Positions 52,745 through 61,730 are shown, counted from the stretch's first letter. The stretch is DNA of 64,000 bases from Chryseobacterium cucumeris (GCF_001593385.1 NZ_LUVZ01000034.1:124001-188000), one strand, 5' to 3'. Program-made: numbers and translations. Notes: a model not told the origin generated them from the letters alone.

Positions 52745-54115
52745 TTATTCTCCTAAAAACTCTTCTAAAGAAACCGTTTTCTGTATTCCGGCTTCAATAT
52801 CTTTAAAAGTAACGGTATTATTTTTAATTTCTTCTTCACCCAGGAAAACCAGATTCTTTATGCCTTTCTTTTCTGCATAGGTAAACTGCTTGTTGATCTT
52901 TGCATTTTCAGGGTATAGTTCTGCAGAAATCCCTTTAGCTCTTAGCTTCATGATCAGCTTTAATGCATCCGTGATTCCTTCACCTCCAAAGTTAGCAAAC
53001 AGATATTCTATTTTGGCTGATGCTTCTTCAGGGAAAAGGTTGAGTTCTTCCATGACAAGATAAATTCTGTCTAACCCGAATGAGATTCCTATTCCAGGAA
53101 TATTTTTCACTCCAAAAACTTCAGTAAGGTTATCATATCTACCGCCACCTCCGATGGACCCCATAGCAACTTCATCTGCTTTCACTTCGAAGATCGCTCC
53201 GGTGTAATAGTCCAGGCCTCTTGCCAAGGTAATATTGAAGACCAGGTTTTGAATATCAACACCAAGGTTCAGAGATTGTGTAAGAACAAATTCAAGTTCT
53301 TCTACTCCTTTCAGGCCGATTTCGTTCCCTGCAAATTTTTCTTTCAACTGAAGAAGGTTTTCAAGAGCATCGTCTGACTGGCTGAATAAGAAATCCAGTT
53401 TATCAATAGATTCCTGAGAGATTTCTCTTTCTAATAACTCTTTTATAACTCCGTCTTTCCCAATTTTATCCAGTTTATCCAATGCTACAGTAAAATCAAT
53501 CAGTTTATCTGTGATTCCTGCATATTCTGCCAATCCGGAAAGAATCTTTCTGTTGTTCATATGAATGGTTACAGGAACTTTCAGATCAGCAAAAGACTTC
53601 AGATACAACTGAACCAGCTCCACTTCCTGTAATAAACTCTCACTTCCTACAACATCAGCATCACACTGATAAAATTCTCTGAATCTTCCTTTCTGAGGTC
53701 TGTCTGCTCTCCAAACCGGCTGGATCTGATAACGTTTGAACGGAAACGTCAGTTTACCATGATTCATCGCTACGAATCTTGCAAAAGGTACGGTAAGGTC
53801 ATAACGAAGAGCTTTATCTGTAAGGCTCTCTGCACTGAATGGTTTTTCCAATGCTTTTTGAAAGTCATGAAGCATCTGAGTTTTTTTCTCTTCTTTCGCT
53901 TCATTGATACTTGAATTTAAAATTTTAAAAATCAAGCGGTCACCTTCTTCTCCGTATTTTCCTGTCAATGTAGAAAGGTTTTCAAAACTTGGAGTTTCCA
54001 AAGGCTGAAACCCAAATAATTCAAAATTATTCTGTAAAATATTGATGATATATTTTCTTCTGGAAACTTCCTGTGCCGTAAAATCTCTCGTCCCTTTTGC
54101 TAAACTTGGCTTCAT
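52745..54115 (-). CDS. hisS: Histidyl-tRNA synthetase
   Basis: A class II aminoacyl-tRNA synthetase (456 aa) that charges tRNA-His. Motif 2 is in the [23 protein letters not shown] region (quoted in parts: [10 protein letters not shown]), the histidine-binding [15 protein letters not shown] is present, and motif 3 is [17 protein letters not shown]-terminal anticodon-binding domain (about 360-456) follows. It has a TACTTTTG promoter box 26 bp upstream and its own terminator. Confidence 0.97.
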   Translation of the reverse strand: MKPSLAKGTRDFTAQEVSRRKYIINILQNNFELFGFQPLETPSFENLSTLTGKYGEEGDRLIFKILNSSINEAKEEKKTQMLHDFQKALEKPFSAESLTDKALRYDLTVPFARFVAMNHGKLTFPFKRYQIQPVWRADRPQKGRFREFYQCDADVVGSESLLQEVELVQLYLKSFADLKVPVTIHMNNRKILSGLAEYAGITDKLIDFTVALDKLDKIGKDGVIKELLEREISQESIDKLDFLFSQSDDALENLLQLKEKFAGNEIGLKGVEELEFVLTQSLNLGVDIQNLVFNITLARGLDYYTGAIFEVKADEVAMGSIGGGGRYDNLTEVFGVKNIPGIGISFGLDRIYLVMEELNLFPEEASAKIEYLFANFGGEGITDALKLIMKLRAKGISAELYPENAKINKQFTYAEKKGIKNLVFLGEEEIKNNTVTFKDIEAGIQKTVSLEEFLGE

Positions 54116-54140
54116 TTGTTGTATGTCATTTTGATAAATG

Positions 54141-54148
54141 CAAAAGTA
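54141..54148 (-). promoter_or_regulatory. -7 promoter box for hisS
   Basis: The minus strand reads TACTTTTG, an exact consensus match, 25 bp before the hisS ATG at 54115. Confidence 0.55.
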
Positions 54149-54237
54149 AGGAATTGAAAGGAATTTTACATAGTATAAAAAGCTGAAGAAAGACTTCCCT
54201 CAGCTTTTCCTTTACTATTATCAATTATTCCAAAAAA

Positions 54238-54693
54238 TCATACGCTTTCAAGAATTTCAAGAATTTCTTCGCCATAATTTTCAATCTTATGCTTTCCAAA
54301 CCCTTTGATTTCAAGCAACTCCTCTTTCCTGGCAGGTTTATACTTGGCTACAGATATCAATTCTTTATTACTCGCAATGAAATAGGTGGGCAGATTCTGT
54401 TCTCTGGCTTTTTCTGATCTCCAGAGTTTCAGAGCATCCAGAATCTTTTCTTCATCTGTATTCAAAAGATCATTCTCTGCAGAATATTTAATTGCCTTAG
54501 GCTCTTTTACTGTATTTTTTTTCAATTTTAAGTCTTCAAAATACAATATTACAGACCAATATTTTTCTTCACTCACAAAAGCTGTTTCTACTTTCATGAT
54601 CTCATTACCTTCCAGAAAATCATCCAGCATCTTCTGATCTTTGTAGAGAAATTCTTCAGGCAGCCTGATTTTAAAAATTTTCACTCTCATCAT
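54238..54693 (-). CDS. HRDC domain protein, 151 aa
   Basis: The C-terminal ~75 residues form an HRDC domain (ILDALKLWRSEKAREQNLPTYFIASNKELISVA in parts, then KGFGKHKIENYGEEIL), a nucleic-acid-binding fold found in RecQ helicases and RNase D. The N-terminal ~70 residues are unassigned, and there is no helicase domain, so this is a stand-alone form. Two adjacent ATG codons mark the start. It lies 14 bases after ssb and may be co-transcribed, which fits a role in DNA repair or recombination. Confidence 0.85.
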   Translation of the reverse strand: MMRVKIFKIRLPEEFLYKDQKMLDDFLEGNEIMKVETAFVSEEKYWSVILYFEDLKLKKNTVKEPKAIKYSAENDLLNTDEEKILDALKLWRSEKAREQNLPTYFIASNKELISVAKYKPARKEELLEIKGFGKHKIENYGEEILEILESV

Positions 54694-54707
54694 TTGTGTT
54701 TTTAAAG

Positions 54708-55040
54708 TTATTTTCCTCCTAGTAAAAGGATTTCATCTACACGAATTTCCGTGATATACCGCTTAACCCCATCCTTATCATCATAAGATCTGTAGGTAAG
54801 TTTTCCTTCAACAGCTATTTCTTTTCCTTTGGTAACATACTTTTCAAAGATTTCTGCTGTTTTCCCAAAGGCAATCAGATTGTGCCATTGTGTTTCTTCT
54901 ACTTTTTCTCCTTTCGCATTCGTGTAGTGATCGCTGGTAGCTAAAGATACACTTGCTTTTACGTTTCCATTATCGAAGTTTACCATTTCAACTTCTTTAC
55001 CTGTGTAACCAATTAATGTTACTTTGTTTCTTAGTGACAT
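54708..55040 (-). CDS. ssb: Single-stranded DNA-binding protein, short form (110 aa)
   Basis: An OB-fold SSB domain covering nearly the whole protein: NKVTLIGYTGKEVEMVNFDNGN, then ASVSLATSD, TQWHNLIAFGKTAEIFEKYVTKG in parts and EGKLTYRSYDDKDGVKRY. The acidic C-terminal tail ending in DDDIPF-like residues, which recruits partner proteins in standard SSBs, is missing: the protein ends RVDEILLLGGK. So it is likely a second, short SSB rather than the main replicative one. It is followed by the HRDC gene 14 bases on. Confidence 0.9.
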   Translation of the reverse strand: MSLRNKVTLIGYTGKEVEMVNFDNGNVKASVSLATSDHYTNAKGEKVEETQWHNLIAFGKTAEIFEKYVTKGKEIAVEGKLTYRSYDDKDGVKRYITEIRVDEILLLGGK

Positions 55041-55138
55041 AACTTTTATATTTTAAAGATTAATAAATTCAGATAAGAGACGTTCACTGCTTTCTCAAAT
55101 CTCTGTTGCAAAGATTGCTATGGTTTCTATTCACAGTC

Positions 55139-55183
55139 GGTTATAAACCATTTAAATCCATTTGTAGTCGTTTGTAAACGGAT
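55139..55183. promoter_or_regulatory. Palindrome cluster upstream of ssb
   Basis: GGTTATAAACC (55139-55149) and CGTTTGTAAACGGAT (55169-55183) lie in one stretch with ATCCATTTG between them. The second site resembles ATCCATTTACAAACGGAT before the arginase-family gene (56623-56640). It may bind a common regulator. Confidence 0.4.
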
Positions 55184-55442
55184 ATGAAAATAAAAAGATT
55201 TCTTTATTGTATAGGATTTATAAGAATTAAAAGACATTAATTCCCACCAATGAATTAAAAATTTAATAAGATAAAACCTATGATAATTTTTTGTTCTTCT
55301 TTAAAAAAATATTCACATTTAAAAATTGCAATGTTATATAATATGTATAAAATACAATTTCTCATTGTAATTAAATAAGAATATAAATTTTAAATTATAT
55401 GGAAAATTTTCTGTTCTGGCTTTCATCTAAAAAAATCCAACA

Positions 55443-55470
55443 AAAAAGACACTCAACAAAATTGTTGAGC
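55443..55470 (-). terminator. Terminator after the secreted-protein gene
   Basis: CTCAACAA pairs perfectly with TTGTTGAG around AA; on the minus strand it is followed by TGTCTTTTTTG. It lies about 90 bp past the stop codon at 55560. Confidence 0.7.
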
Positions 55471-55559
55471 GCCTCCTACTTAATCATGCAACTAAAAATA
55501 AAATTGAAACTTATATTTTTTCACATTCAATAATGCTTTTTGCCTCCTTAATAATGAGA

Positions 55560-56351
55560 TTAATCTTTAGCTTGAGAAATCCTAGTTATACTATTGATAG
55601 TGGCATCCAATGAAGTATCAGATTTTATTTTAATAAGATATCCGCTACCAATAGATAAAGGATCGGCAACACTCACAAGATAAAAAACAAGATCTCCTGA
55701 GGTTACCCCATTAGGAGCTACCGCGGTCTGATCTATGGAGAATGTTGAAGGAGGAACAGGATTTGAAAGATTCACTGTTACAAAGGCCACAGAACCATTA
55801 TTCTTATTGGCATAACTTACAATAACCCTCCACATATGAACTTGCCCGGCAATAGGGTTTTCCAGAAATCGTCCCGTTGCCGGATCATATATATCTCCAG
55901 GCACCGGATTGATAATATTTTCAGGCCATGTGGTGGTAGGTGGTGCTGCAAAGTCTGTCACAATGTTCATCGGTGTCTGATAAACAATATTCTGATACGT
56001 CATCAAAGGAACTCCTCCTGAAGATTTGAATGCAAAGAAAGGCTTTACACCTGCTCCACTATTTAATTTAACGACTCCTTCGTTGGCTGTTGTTAATGTT
56101 ACTGAAGAAATTACGGTACTCCATTGGGTTCCATTATAATATCTTAAAGTTTTATTGGTGGAATCATAGATGATCATTCCCGCAGTGGGTGTAGTTACAT
56201 TAGCTGGAGGATTGGCATTTCTGGAGAGTACAACTGCTGAATTAGCTGAGGTAACGTCTAGAACTCCTTGTGGAGACGTTGTATTAATCCCTACCTGTCC
56301 AAAAATAAAAGGACAAAACAGAAAACTGAGTAATAAATTAGATTTTTTCAT
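55560..56351 (-). CDS. Secreted protein with surface module, 263 aa
   Basis: A signal peptide (about 1-18, ending FIFGQ) is followed by VGINTTSPQGVLDVTS and GMIIYDSTNKTLRYYNGTQW, a copy of the module found in the two secreted proteins at 14490-16696. The rest (about 80-263) is a beta-rich region with many Pro, Ser and Val; I recognise no enzyme motif. It is monocistronic, with a TAATTTTG promoter box upstream (56377-56384) and a terminator downstream. Confidence 0.75.
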   Translation of the reverse strand: MKKSNLLLSFLFCPFIFGQVGINTTSPQGVLDVTSANSAVVLSRNANPPANVTTPTAGMIIYDSTNKTLRYYNGTQWSTVISSVTLTTANEGVVKLNSGAGVKPFFAFKSSGGVPLMTYQNIVYQTPMNIVTDFAAPPTTTWPENIINPVPGDIYDPATGRFLENPIAGQVHMWRVIVSYANKNNGSVAFVTVNLSNPVPPSTFSIDQTAVAPNGVTSGDLVFYLVSVADPLSIGSGYLIKIKSDTSLDATINSITRISQAKD

Positions 56352-56376
56352 GGTTTGTTTTTTTGAATGTTGATAT

Positions 56377-56404
56377 CAAAATTACAAAAAAACACAATAT
56401 TGTG
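56377..56404 (-). promoter_or_regulatory. Promoter box plus palindrome for the secreted-protein gene
   Basis: The minus strand reads TAATTTTG (56377-56384), 25 bp before the ATG. A perfect 12-bp palindrome, CACAATATTGTG (56393-56404), lies just upstream in the spacer-to-minus-33 region and could be an operator. Confidence 0.45.
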
Positions 56405-56622
56405 AAATAAAAATTAATTTATTTATATGAAAATAAGACAGTTATATTCAACAATATAACTTTATGAGTAATAATTTATTTTAAAATACCGATGAATATT
56501 ATATTTTCCAAAACACAGAAAATTAAACAAACATAGACGTCGTGTTCTAAAAATTCATTTAGTTAATGAACCATCCCTTTTCTGTAAAATATATTGTAAT
56601 ACTGATTGGCATTTTCCCAATT

Positions 56623-56655
56623 ATCCATTTACAAACGGATAATTCCTTATCTTTG
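56623..56655 (+). promoter_or_regulatory. Operator-like dyad and -7 box before the arginase-family gene
   Basis: ATCCATTTACAAACGGAT (56623-56640), a near-perfect inverted repeat, lies seven bases upstream of TATCTTTG (56648-56655), the -7 box 13 bp before the ATG at 56669. The dyad would cover the -33 region, as expected for a repressor or activator site. Confidence 0.5.
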
Positions 56656-56668
56656 TGAAAATTCATCT

Positions 56669-57574
56669 ATGAAAAGGAACATCAATATTTTTGAGTTTCC
56701 TCTCAATTTGGGACTTACCAAAAAGGAATATGAGACAGAACCCGGAGTTCGGAAGCTTCCGGAATGGCTCAGAAAATTTGGTTTTCATAGCAGAATTAAT
56801 CCTGCCAACGTTTTCAGACTGAAAGCTCCTGAATATTCTATGGACTTTGATGAGGAATCAAAAGTCAGAAATGCAGTTCAGATTATCGAATATGCTAAAC
56901 AACAGGCCGATTGTATTCTCCGGAATTACGAAAAGAATTCATTCAATATTATTCTTGGAGGCGATTGCAGCATTCTTATAGGAAACGCAATGGCTCTGAA
57001 AAAAGTGGGAGATTTCGGGCTTTTTTATCTTGACGGGCACACAGACTTCATCCCCCCCGAACTTTCTGAAACGGGAGGAGCGGCAGGAATGGATCTCGCC
57101 ATCATTACCGGTACCGGACATGAAAAACTAACTGATATTGATGGTTTAAAACCTTATCTGTCAGAAGAAAATATCTTTTGCTGTGGGAATGCAGAAATTG
57201 ATGATGAACAATATGTTGACCAGATTACCAACTCCGAGATTCATTATTTTGATTTATACCGTCTGAGACAAAATGGTTTCAGAAAAACGGCTGAAGACTT
57301 TTTGAAAATGGTGAATGATAAAGGGTTAGACGGGTTTTTCATTCATTTTGATGTAGATATTCTGAAAGATGAATTCATGCCCGCCGTAGACAGCAGGATG
57401 GAAGACGGAATCAGTTATGATGATCTCAGGGAAATGCTGGAACCTTTGTTCGCAAACCCTTTGTGCTTTGGAATAGAGATTACCATTTTAGATCCTGATT
57501 ATGATAAAAACGGAATATACACCCGTCCATTTGTAGATAACTTAATTCAAATTATAAAAAATAAAGAAGAGTAA
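56669..57574 (+). CDS. Arginase/agmatinase-family hydrolase
   Basis: A two-manganese ureohydrolase-family enzyme (301 aa). Metal-site motifs are GGDCSILIG, YLDGHTDF, HFDVDILKDEFMPAVD and GIEITILDPDYD. The first is usually GGDHS, so a Cys replaces the first metal-ligand His; this variant occurs in other members of the family, but the effect is unclear. The substrate could be arginine, agmatine or formimidoylglutamate. I use ATG 56669, which follows the promoter box. The HPP-family membrane protein gene begins directly after its stop codon. Confidence 0.82.
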   Translation: MKRNINIFEFPLNLGLTKKEYETEPGVRKLPEWLRKFGFHSRINPANVFRLKAPEYSMDFDEESKVRNAVQIIEYAKQQADCILRNYEKNSFNIILGGDCSILIGNAMALKKVGDFGLFYLDGHTDFIPPELSETGGAAGMDLAIITGTGHEKLTDIDGLKPYLSEENIFCCGNAEIDDEQYVDQITNSEIHYFDLYRLRQNGFRKTAEDFLKMVNDKGLDGFFIHFDVDILKDEFMPAVDSRMEDGISYDDLREMLEPLFANPLCFGIEITILDPDYDKNGIYTRPFVDNLIQIIKNKEE

Positions 57575-58168
57575 ATGAAGAAGACAATCAAAAGAACATT
57601 CAGGGTTTCAAAATATGTGATCTACAAGGAGACGCTTGTTGATTACAAGGAACATTTCTGGTCATTTTTAGGCGCATTTTTTGGGATTGGGATTATTGCA
57701 TTTATCCAGTCTCACTCACTTACAGAAACGGAAAACATATTTCTGATCGGTTCTTTTGGAGCATCAAGTGTTCTTATTTATGGAGCAATACAGAGTCCTC
57801 TGGCACAACCGAGAAATCTTATCGGCGGACATGTTCTGTCGGCATTGGTAGGTGTTACTGTTTATCAGTTTGTTCCGGATATCATCTGGCTTTCGGCACC
57901 TTTGGCAGTATCATTTTCTATAGTATTGATGCAGTATACGAAAACATTACATCCACCAGGTGGCGCTACAGCGCTGATCGCGGTAAGTTCTACAGGAAAA
58001 ATTCCTGAATTGGGATACTGGTATGTTCTCTCCCCTGTTCTTTCCGGATGCATTATTCTTTTGATTGTTGCATTATTTTTTAATAATATTACACCCAACA
58101 GAAGCTATCCTACCCACAGCATGTTCAAAAGGCTGCTGAAAAAAAGACACAACCATCACTTAAAATAA
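57575..58168 (+). CDS. HPP family membrane protein
   Basis: A 197-residue inner-membrane protein with about four hydrophobic helices (FWSFLGAFFGIGIIAFIQ; IFLIGSFGASSVLIYGAI; WLSAPLAVSFSIVLMQY; VLSPVLSGCIILLIVALFF). The signature TLHPPGGATALIAV gives the family its name; related proteins are linked to nitrite transport. Its ATG begins the base after the arginase-family stop codon (TAA ATG), so translation is coupled and a shared role in nitrogen metabolism is plausible but unproven. Confidence 0.9.
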   Translation: MKKTIKRTFRVSKYVIYKETLVDYKEHFWSFLGAFFGIGIIAFIQSHSLTETENIFLIGSFGASSVLIYGAIQSPLAQPRNLIGGHVLSALVGVTVYQFVPDIIWLSAPLAVSFSIVLMQYTKTLHPPGGATALIAVSSTGKIPELGYWYVLSPVLSGCIILLIVALFFNNITPNRSYPTHSMFKRLLKKRHNHHLK

Positions 58169-58173
58169 AAATC

Positions 58174-58518
58174 ATGAATTGTCTGGAATGTGGCGAGAAA
58201 ATCATCGGAAGATCAGATAAAAAATTCTGCAACGATGCCTGTCGGAACGCCTATAACAATAAGCAGAATAAGGATTCCAGTAATCTGATGCGGAATGTTA
58301 ATAACAAGCTTCGCAAAAATTACCGTATCCTGATGGAAATAAATACCGACGGTAAAACAAAAGTCCCAAAATCCAGACTGGATGGCTTAGGTTTTGATTT
58401 CGATTATTTTACCAACCTGAAAGTTTATAAAAACGGCTCTGAATATAAATTCATTTATGATTACGGGTATAAACTTCTGGATGATGATTTTGTACTGATA
58501 GTAAAAAATCAGGCATAA
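58174..58518 (+). CDS. Small zinc-finger protein, 114 aa
   Basis: An N-terminal zinc ribbon, CLECGEKIIGRSDKKFC then DACRNAY, with CxxC and CxxxC ligands, resembles the DUF2116/MYM-like finger. The remaining ~80 residues are basic and unassigned (MRNVNNKLRKNYRILMEIN in parts; FDYFTNLKVYKNGSEYKFIY). It could bind nucleic acid. It begins five bases after the HPP gene and lies 24 bases before the epimerase-like gene, so it is part of the same run. Confidence 0.72.
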   Translation: MNCLECGEKIIGRSDKKFCNDACRNAYNNKQNKDSSNLMRNVNNKLRKNYRILMEINTDGKTKVPKSRLDGLGFDFDYFTNLKVYKNGSEYKFIYDYGYKLLDDDFVLIVKNQA

Positions 58519-58542
58519 CCTACCCATCACAAATATAATATT

Positions 58543-59448
58543 ATGAAAGAAGTTGTTCTGATCACCGGTGCCAGCGGCATGATTGCCAAAGAACTGGCAA
58601 AAAAAATAAGTTACGCATATGAAATCAGGTTTCTGACGCGAAAAAAAGTGCATGATCATGACTATGAATGGGATGTCCAAAAAAAAACTATAGATGAAAA
58701 AGCCCTTGACAATGTTTCTCATATCATTCATCTTGCAGGTGCCAATATTTCAGAAAAGCGCTGGACTTCGGAAAGAAAAAGAGAATTGATTTCCAGCCGT
58801 GTAGATTCTGCAGAATTACTTCGAACAACTTTAAGAAAAAACAAGATTAAGCTAAAGTCTTTTATTTCAGCCTCCGGAATTAATTTTTATGGTACTGAAA
58901 CCTCAGAAAAAATTTATACCGAAACAGATCCACCAGGCAACGATTTTCTAAGTGAAGTGGTTGTCTTATGGGAAAGAGCTGCTGACGATTTTAAGGAACA
59001 GGATCTCGCAGAAAGAGTTGTGAAAATACGTACTGCTGTAGTACTTTCTGAAAAAGACGGAGCATTAAAGAAAATGATCCCCCCTATTCAATATTATATT
59101 GGCTCTCCACTGGGAAGCGGGCAGCAATATATGCCATGGGTTCATATTGAAGACATCTGCTCTATTTATGAATTTGCTTTAAAAAACCCAGCAATAGATG
59201 GCGCTTATAATGCTGTATCTCCACAACATGCCACCAATAAAGAACTTACAAAAAAGATTGCCCAGGTACTTAAAAAACCACTATTTATGCCTAATGTTCC
59301 CGGATTTGTGCTGAAACTCTTATTCGGAGAGCTGGCTACTGCTATATTGGAAGGTTCCAGAGCTTCCTCAAAGAAACTTCAGGATGCAGGTTTCCATTTT
59401 AAATTTCCGGATCTGGAGAACGCTTTAAAAGACTTACTAAAGAAGTAA
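58543..59448 (+). CDS. TIGR01777-family oxidoreductase (SDR epimerase-like)
   Basis: An atypical short-chain dehydrogenase/epimerase (301 aa), SulA-like. The N-terminal nucleotide-binding motif is LITGASGMIAKELAKKI. Family-specific segments are SHIIHLAGANISEKRW, SASGINFYG, VLWERAADDF and RTAVVLSEKDGALKKM, and the C-terminal ~60 residues match DUF1731. The substrate is unknown. It lies 24 bases after the zinc-finger gene. Confidence 0.92.
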   Translation: MKEVVLITGASGMIAKELAKKISYAYEIRFLTRKKVHDHDYEWDVQKKTIDEKALDNVSHIIHLAGANISEKRWTSERKRELISSRVDSAELLRTTLRKNKIKLKSFISASGINFYGTETSEKIYTETDPPGNDFLSEVVVLWERAADDFKEQDLAERVVKIRTAVVLSEKDGALKKMIPPIQYYIGSPLGSGQQYMPWVHIEDICSIYEFALKNPAIDGAYNAVSPQHATNKELTKKIAQVLKKPLFMPNVPGFVLKLLFGELATAILEGSRASSKKLQDAGFHFKFPDLENALKDLLKK

Positions 59449-59513
59449 ATTGAGAAAAAATTAATTAGAAAAATATTTTAACACCTATTTATTATAACAC
59501 AGAAAATATTCTC

Positions 59514-60095
59514 ATGAAAAACCCGAATATCACCTTATTAAACACAGAAATCCTTTCAGATAACTGGTATACTTTAAACAAAGTCACCTACTCTGTTTTG
59601 AAAAAAGACGGAACTACAGAAACTCAAAGCAGAGAAGCCTATGACCGCGGAAACGGTGCAGTAATCCTTCTTTACAATACAGATTCAAACACCGTTATTC
59701 TTACCAGACAATTCAGATTACCTACTTATATCAACGGAAATTCTACAGGCATGCTCATTGAAGCCTGTGCAGGATTGTTGGATAATGATAATCCGGAAGA
59801 CTGTATCAAAAGGGAAACAGAAGAAGAAACCGGATATAAAATTTCCAAGGTTGAGAAAATATTTGAAGCCTATATGTCGCCCGGATCTGTAACGGAAATT
59901 CTTTATTTCTTCATTGCAGAGTATTCAAATGAAATGAAAATCAACGACGGAGGTGGATTGGAAGAAGAAGGTGAAAATATCGAAGTTCTGGAATTATCGT
60001 TTGAAAAAAGTCTGAAAATGATTGATACAGGAGAAATCAAAGATGCAAAAACCATCATGCTTCTGCAACATTTGAGGATCAAAGGAATACTGTAG
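59514..60095 (+). CDS. nudK: NUDIX hydrolase, GDP-mannose pyrophosphatase-like (NudK)
   Basis: A 193-residue NUDIX enzyme. The NUDIX helix is [22 protein letters not shown] in part: RETEEETG carries the metal-binding glutamates, with a slightly altered spacing at the front. The N-terminus [19 protein letters not shown] and the [15 protein letters not shown] segment are typical of the ADP-ribose/GDP-mannose pyrophosphatase group, close to NudK. Probably cleaves nucleoside-diphosphate sugars in the cytoplasm. The exact substrate is by family inference. Confidence 0.88.
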   Translation: MKNPNITLLNTEILSDNWYTLNKVTYSVLKKDGTTETQSREAYDRGNGAVILLYNTDSNTVILTRQFRLPTYINGNSTGMLIEACAGLLDNDNPEDCIKRETEEETGYKISKVEKIFEAYMSPGSVTEILYFFIAEYSNEMKINDGGGLEEEGENIEVLELSFEKSLKMIDTGEIKDAKTIMLLQHLRIKGIL

Positions 60096-60182
60096 AAATA
60101 AGATATCAATGATGATTGATAATTGAAAACTGCATATCTAATAAAAACATTAACTTATAACTCATATTTAAACTATTAACAG

Positions 60183-60557
60183 ATGATTGAACATGTGAAA
60201 CTTGCCATTAATCCCAAATTTCAGGATTGGGTTCTTTTTGAAAATGGCACTTATATTATTTTTGATGACATCAGTATTATCGGAGATGTAAAAGAGAAAG
60301 CATTACAATTAATGAAAGAATTCGGTCCGGTTTATTCCGGAGGTCCTGCCGGAGATTTCAATGTAATTCATTTAAACCTTACTGAAGGATGGCTGGTTTC
60401 CGGACATGGTTATGGTATGTATACGTATGTACATCCTTCCGAACTGGACAGTGAATCCCCAAACGATCTTGAAATAGGACTTTATGGCAGATCTAAAAGA
60501 GATTCAGATGGCCAAAATCCTGAAATTATTCATATCAACAGGAGTGAAATTTCATAA
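60183..60557 (+). CDS. Unknown small protein, 124 aa
   Basis: I do not recognise a family. The sequence is acidic and beta-rich (FENGTYIIFDDISIIGD; GPAGDFNVIHLNLTEGWLVSGHGYGMYTYVHPSEL in parts). There is no signal peptide and no membrane segment. The gene lies between the NUDIX gene and the DUF2750 gene with gaps of 87 and 38 bp. Compact acidic proteins of this type are sometimes immunity-like, but nothing here supports that. Confidence 0.7.
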   Translation: MIEHVKLAINPKFQDWVLFENGTYIIFDDISIIGDVKEKALQLMKEFGPVYSGGPAGDFNVIHLNLTEGWLVSGHGYGMYTYVHPSELDSESPNDLEIGLYGRSKRDSDGQNPEIIHINRSEIS

Positions 60558-60595
60558 GGCTACCATTCATAATTTATTATTCATAATTAAATACA

Positions 60596-61054
60596 ATGCT
60601 TCAAGATCATATTACGGTGGAGAACCGCCATAAAGACTTTATTAAAAAAATCACTGAAACAGAAACAGTATATGCTTTAAAAGATGGCAAAGGCTATGCT
60701 ACTTCGTATTCCAACGAGTCAGAATATGAAGACGGTGAAGAGGTACAGATCATTTGTTTCTGGTCTGATGCTGCCAGAGCAAAATCATGCATAGAAAACG
60801 AATGGAATCATTATGAGACTTCTTCTATTCCTCTCAACGAGTTTGTAGAAAACTGGTGTCTGGGAATGAATATCGACGGATTATTGGTAGGAACTAATTT
60901 CGACAGCAATCTGTTTGGCTACGAAGCTGAACCTTTAGAATTAATCCTTGATATTATTGAAGAGCTCAGATCTTCAGGAAAGTCACTGGAATTGAGAAAG
61001 TTTGAAAACATGGAAGATCTGGAAAAACAGATCAGAGCCGTGCTGGAAGATTAA
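60596..61054 (+). CDS. DUF2750 domain protein, 152 aa
   Basis: The region about residues 10-110 matches DUF2750 (FIKKITETETVYALKDGKGYAT; IICFWSDAARAKSC; IPLNEFVENWCLGM). It is soluble and acidic. The biochemical function of this family is unknown to me. It lies 38 bp after the unknown 124-residue gene, and the DUF2306 gene starts 13 bases after its stop codon, so these are probably transcribed together. Confidence 0.82.
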   Translation: MLQDHITVENRHKDFIKKITETETVYALKDGKGYATSYSNESEYEDGEEVQIICFWSDAARAKSCIENEWNHYETSSIPLNEFVENWCLGMNIDGLLVGTNFDSNLFGYEAEPLELILDIIEELRSSGKSLELRKFENMEDLEKQIRAVLED

Positions 61055-61067
61055 TAATTTAGCTCAT

Positions 61068-61730
61068 ATGAAGTCTTTGGGAATAAAGATCTTTAAAGCA
61101 AGTGCTTTATTTTTGGTCATTCTTTTCAGTATTCTGATGCTGAAAACCATTTCCCAGTATACTTCTCTTGAAAAAAATATAGGATTTCTGGCTTTTAAGC
61201 AGCAGGTTGTGGATAATCCGTACTGGATGATTTTTTTCTACATTCATATTTTTTCCATAACGCTTTGTCTTCTGGCAGGTCTGACCCAATTTTCAAATCG
61301 GTTTTTGACTGAAAATAAAAGCCTTCATAAGATAATTGGGAAAATATATGTCTACAACATCCTTATTATCAATGTTCCGGCATGCTTTGTTCTGGGACTT
61401 TTTTCCAATGGTGGTATTATCGGAATTACAGGATTTCTGATACAGGATATCCTTTGGGCTTATTTCACTATTGCCGCCATACTTTTTATCAAAAAGGGAA
61501 ATGTGAACAGACACAGGATGTATATGATCTTAAGCTATACGGTTACCACCACAGCCATTACGTTCAGAATTGTTAAAAATCTGTTTTATAATGAAACCCG
61601 TCATGACTACCAACTTTTTTATGGTTTGAATGTCTGGGCAGCCCTTTTTATCAATCTTTTTATAGCTTATCTGATTCTCAGAAAAGAATCATTACTACCT
61701 GGAAAAGTCAACGTTAGAAAAGAAGATTAA
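61068..61730 (+). CDS. DUF2306 family membrane protein, 220 aa
   Basis: About six hydrophobic helices. The family's conserved basic/Gly motif SLHKIIGKIYVYNIL and the later NRHRMYMILSYTVTTTAITFR are visible, both typical of DUF2306, a predicted inner-membrane family that may bind heme or quinone; this is family knowledge and not proven. I use ATG 61068. Its 3' end overlaps the small minus-strand ORF at 61695-61895 by 36 bp. Confidence 0.8.
   Translation: MKSLGIKIFKASALFLVILFSILMLKTISQYTSLEKNIGFLAFKQQVVDNPYWMIFFYIHIFSITLCLLAGLTQFSNRFLTENKSLHKIIGKIYVYNILIINVPACFVLGLFSNGGIIGITGFLIQDILWAYFTIAAILFIKKGNVNRHRMYMILSYTVTTTAITFRIVKNLFYNETRHDYQLFYGLNVWAALFINLFIAYLILRKESLLPGKVNVRKED

Larger units (their letters stand above)
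55041..55559. other. Gene-less intergenic stretch (519 bp)
   Basis: The left part (55139-55183) has two palindromes, GGTTATAAACC and CGTTTGTAAACG, about 100 bp upstream of ssb. The middle is AT-rich with no convincing gene. The right part holds the terminator of the secreted-protein gene (55443-55470). Confidence 0.55.

Noticed and set aside
55400..55534. Possible 44-codon ORF (MENFLFWLSSKK...) on the plus strand
   Set aside because: It runs through the hairpin of the downstream minus-strand terminator, has no promoter or ribosome site, and its composition is simply AT-rich.
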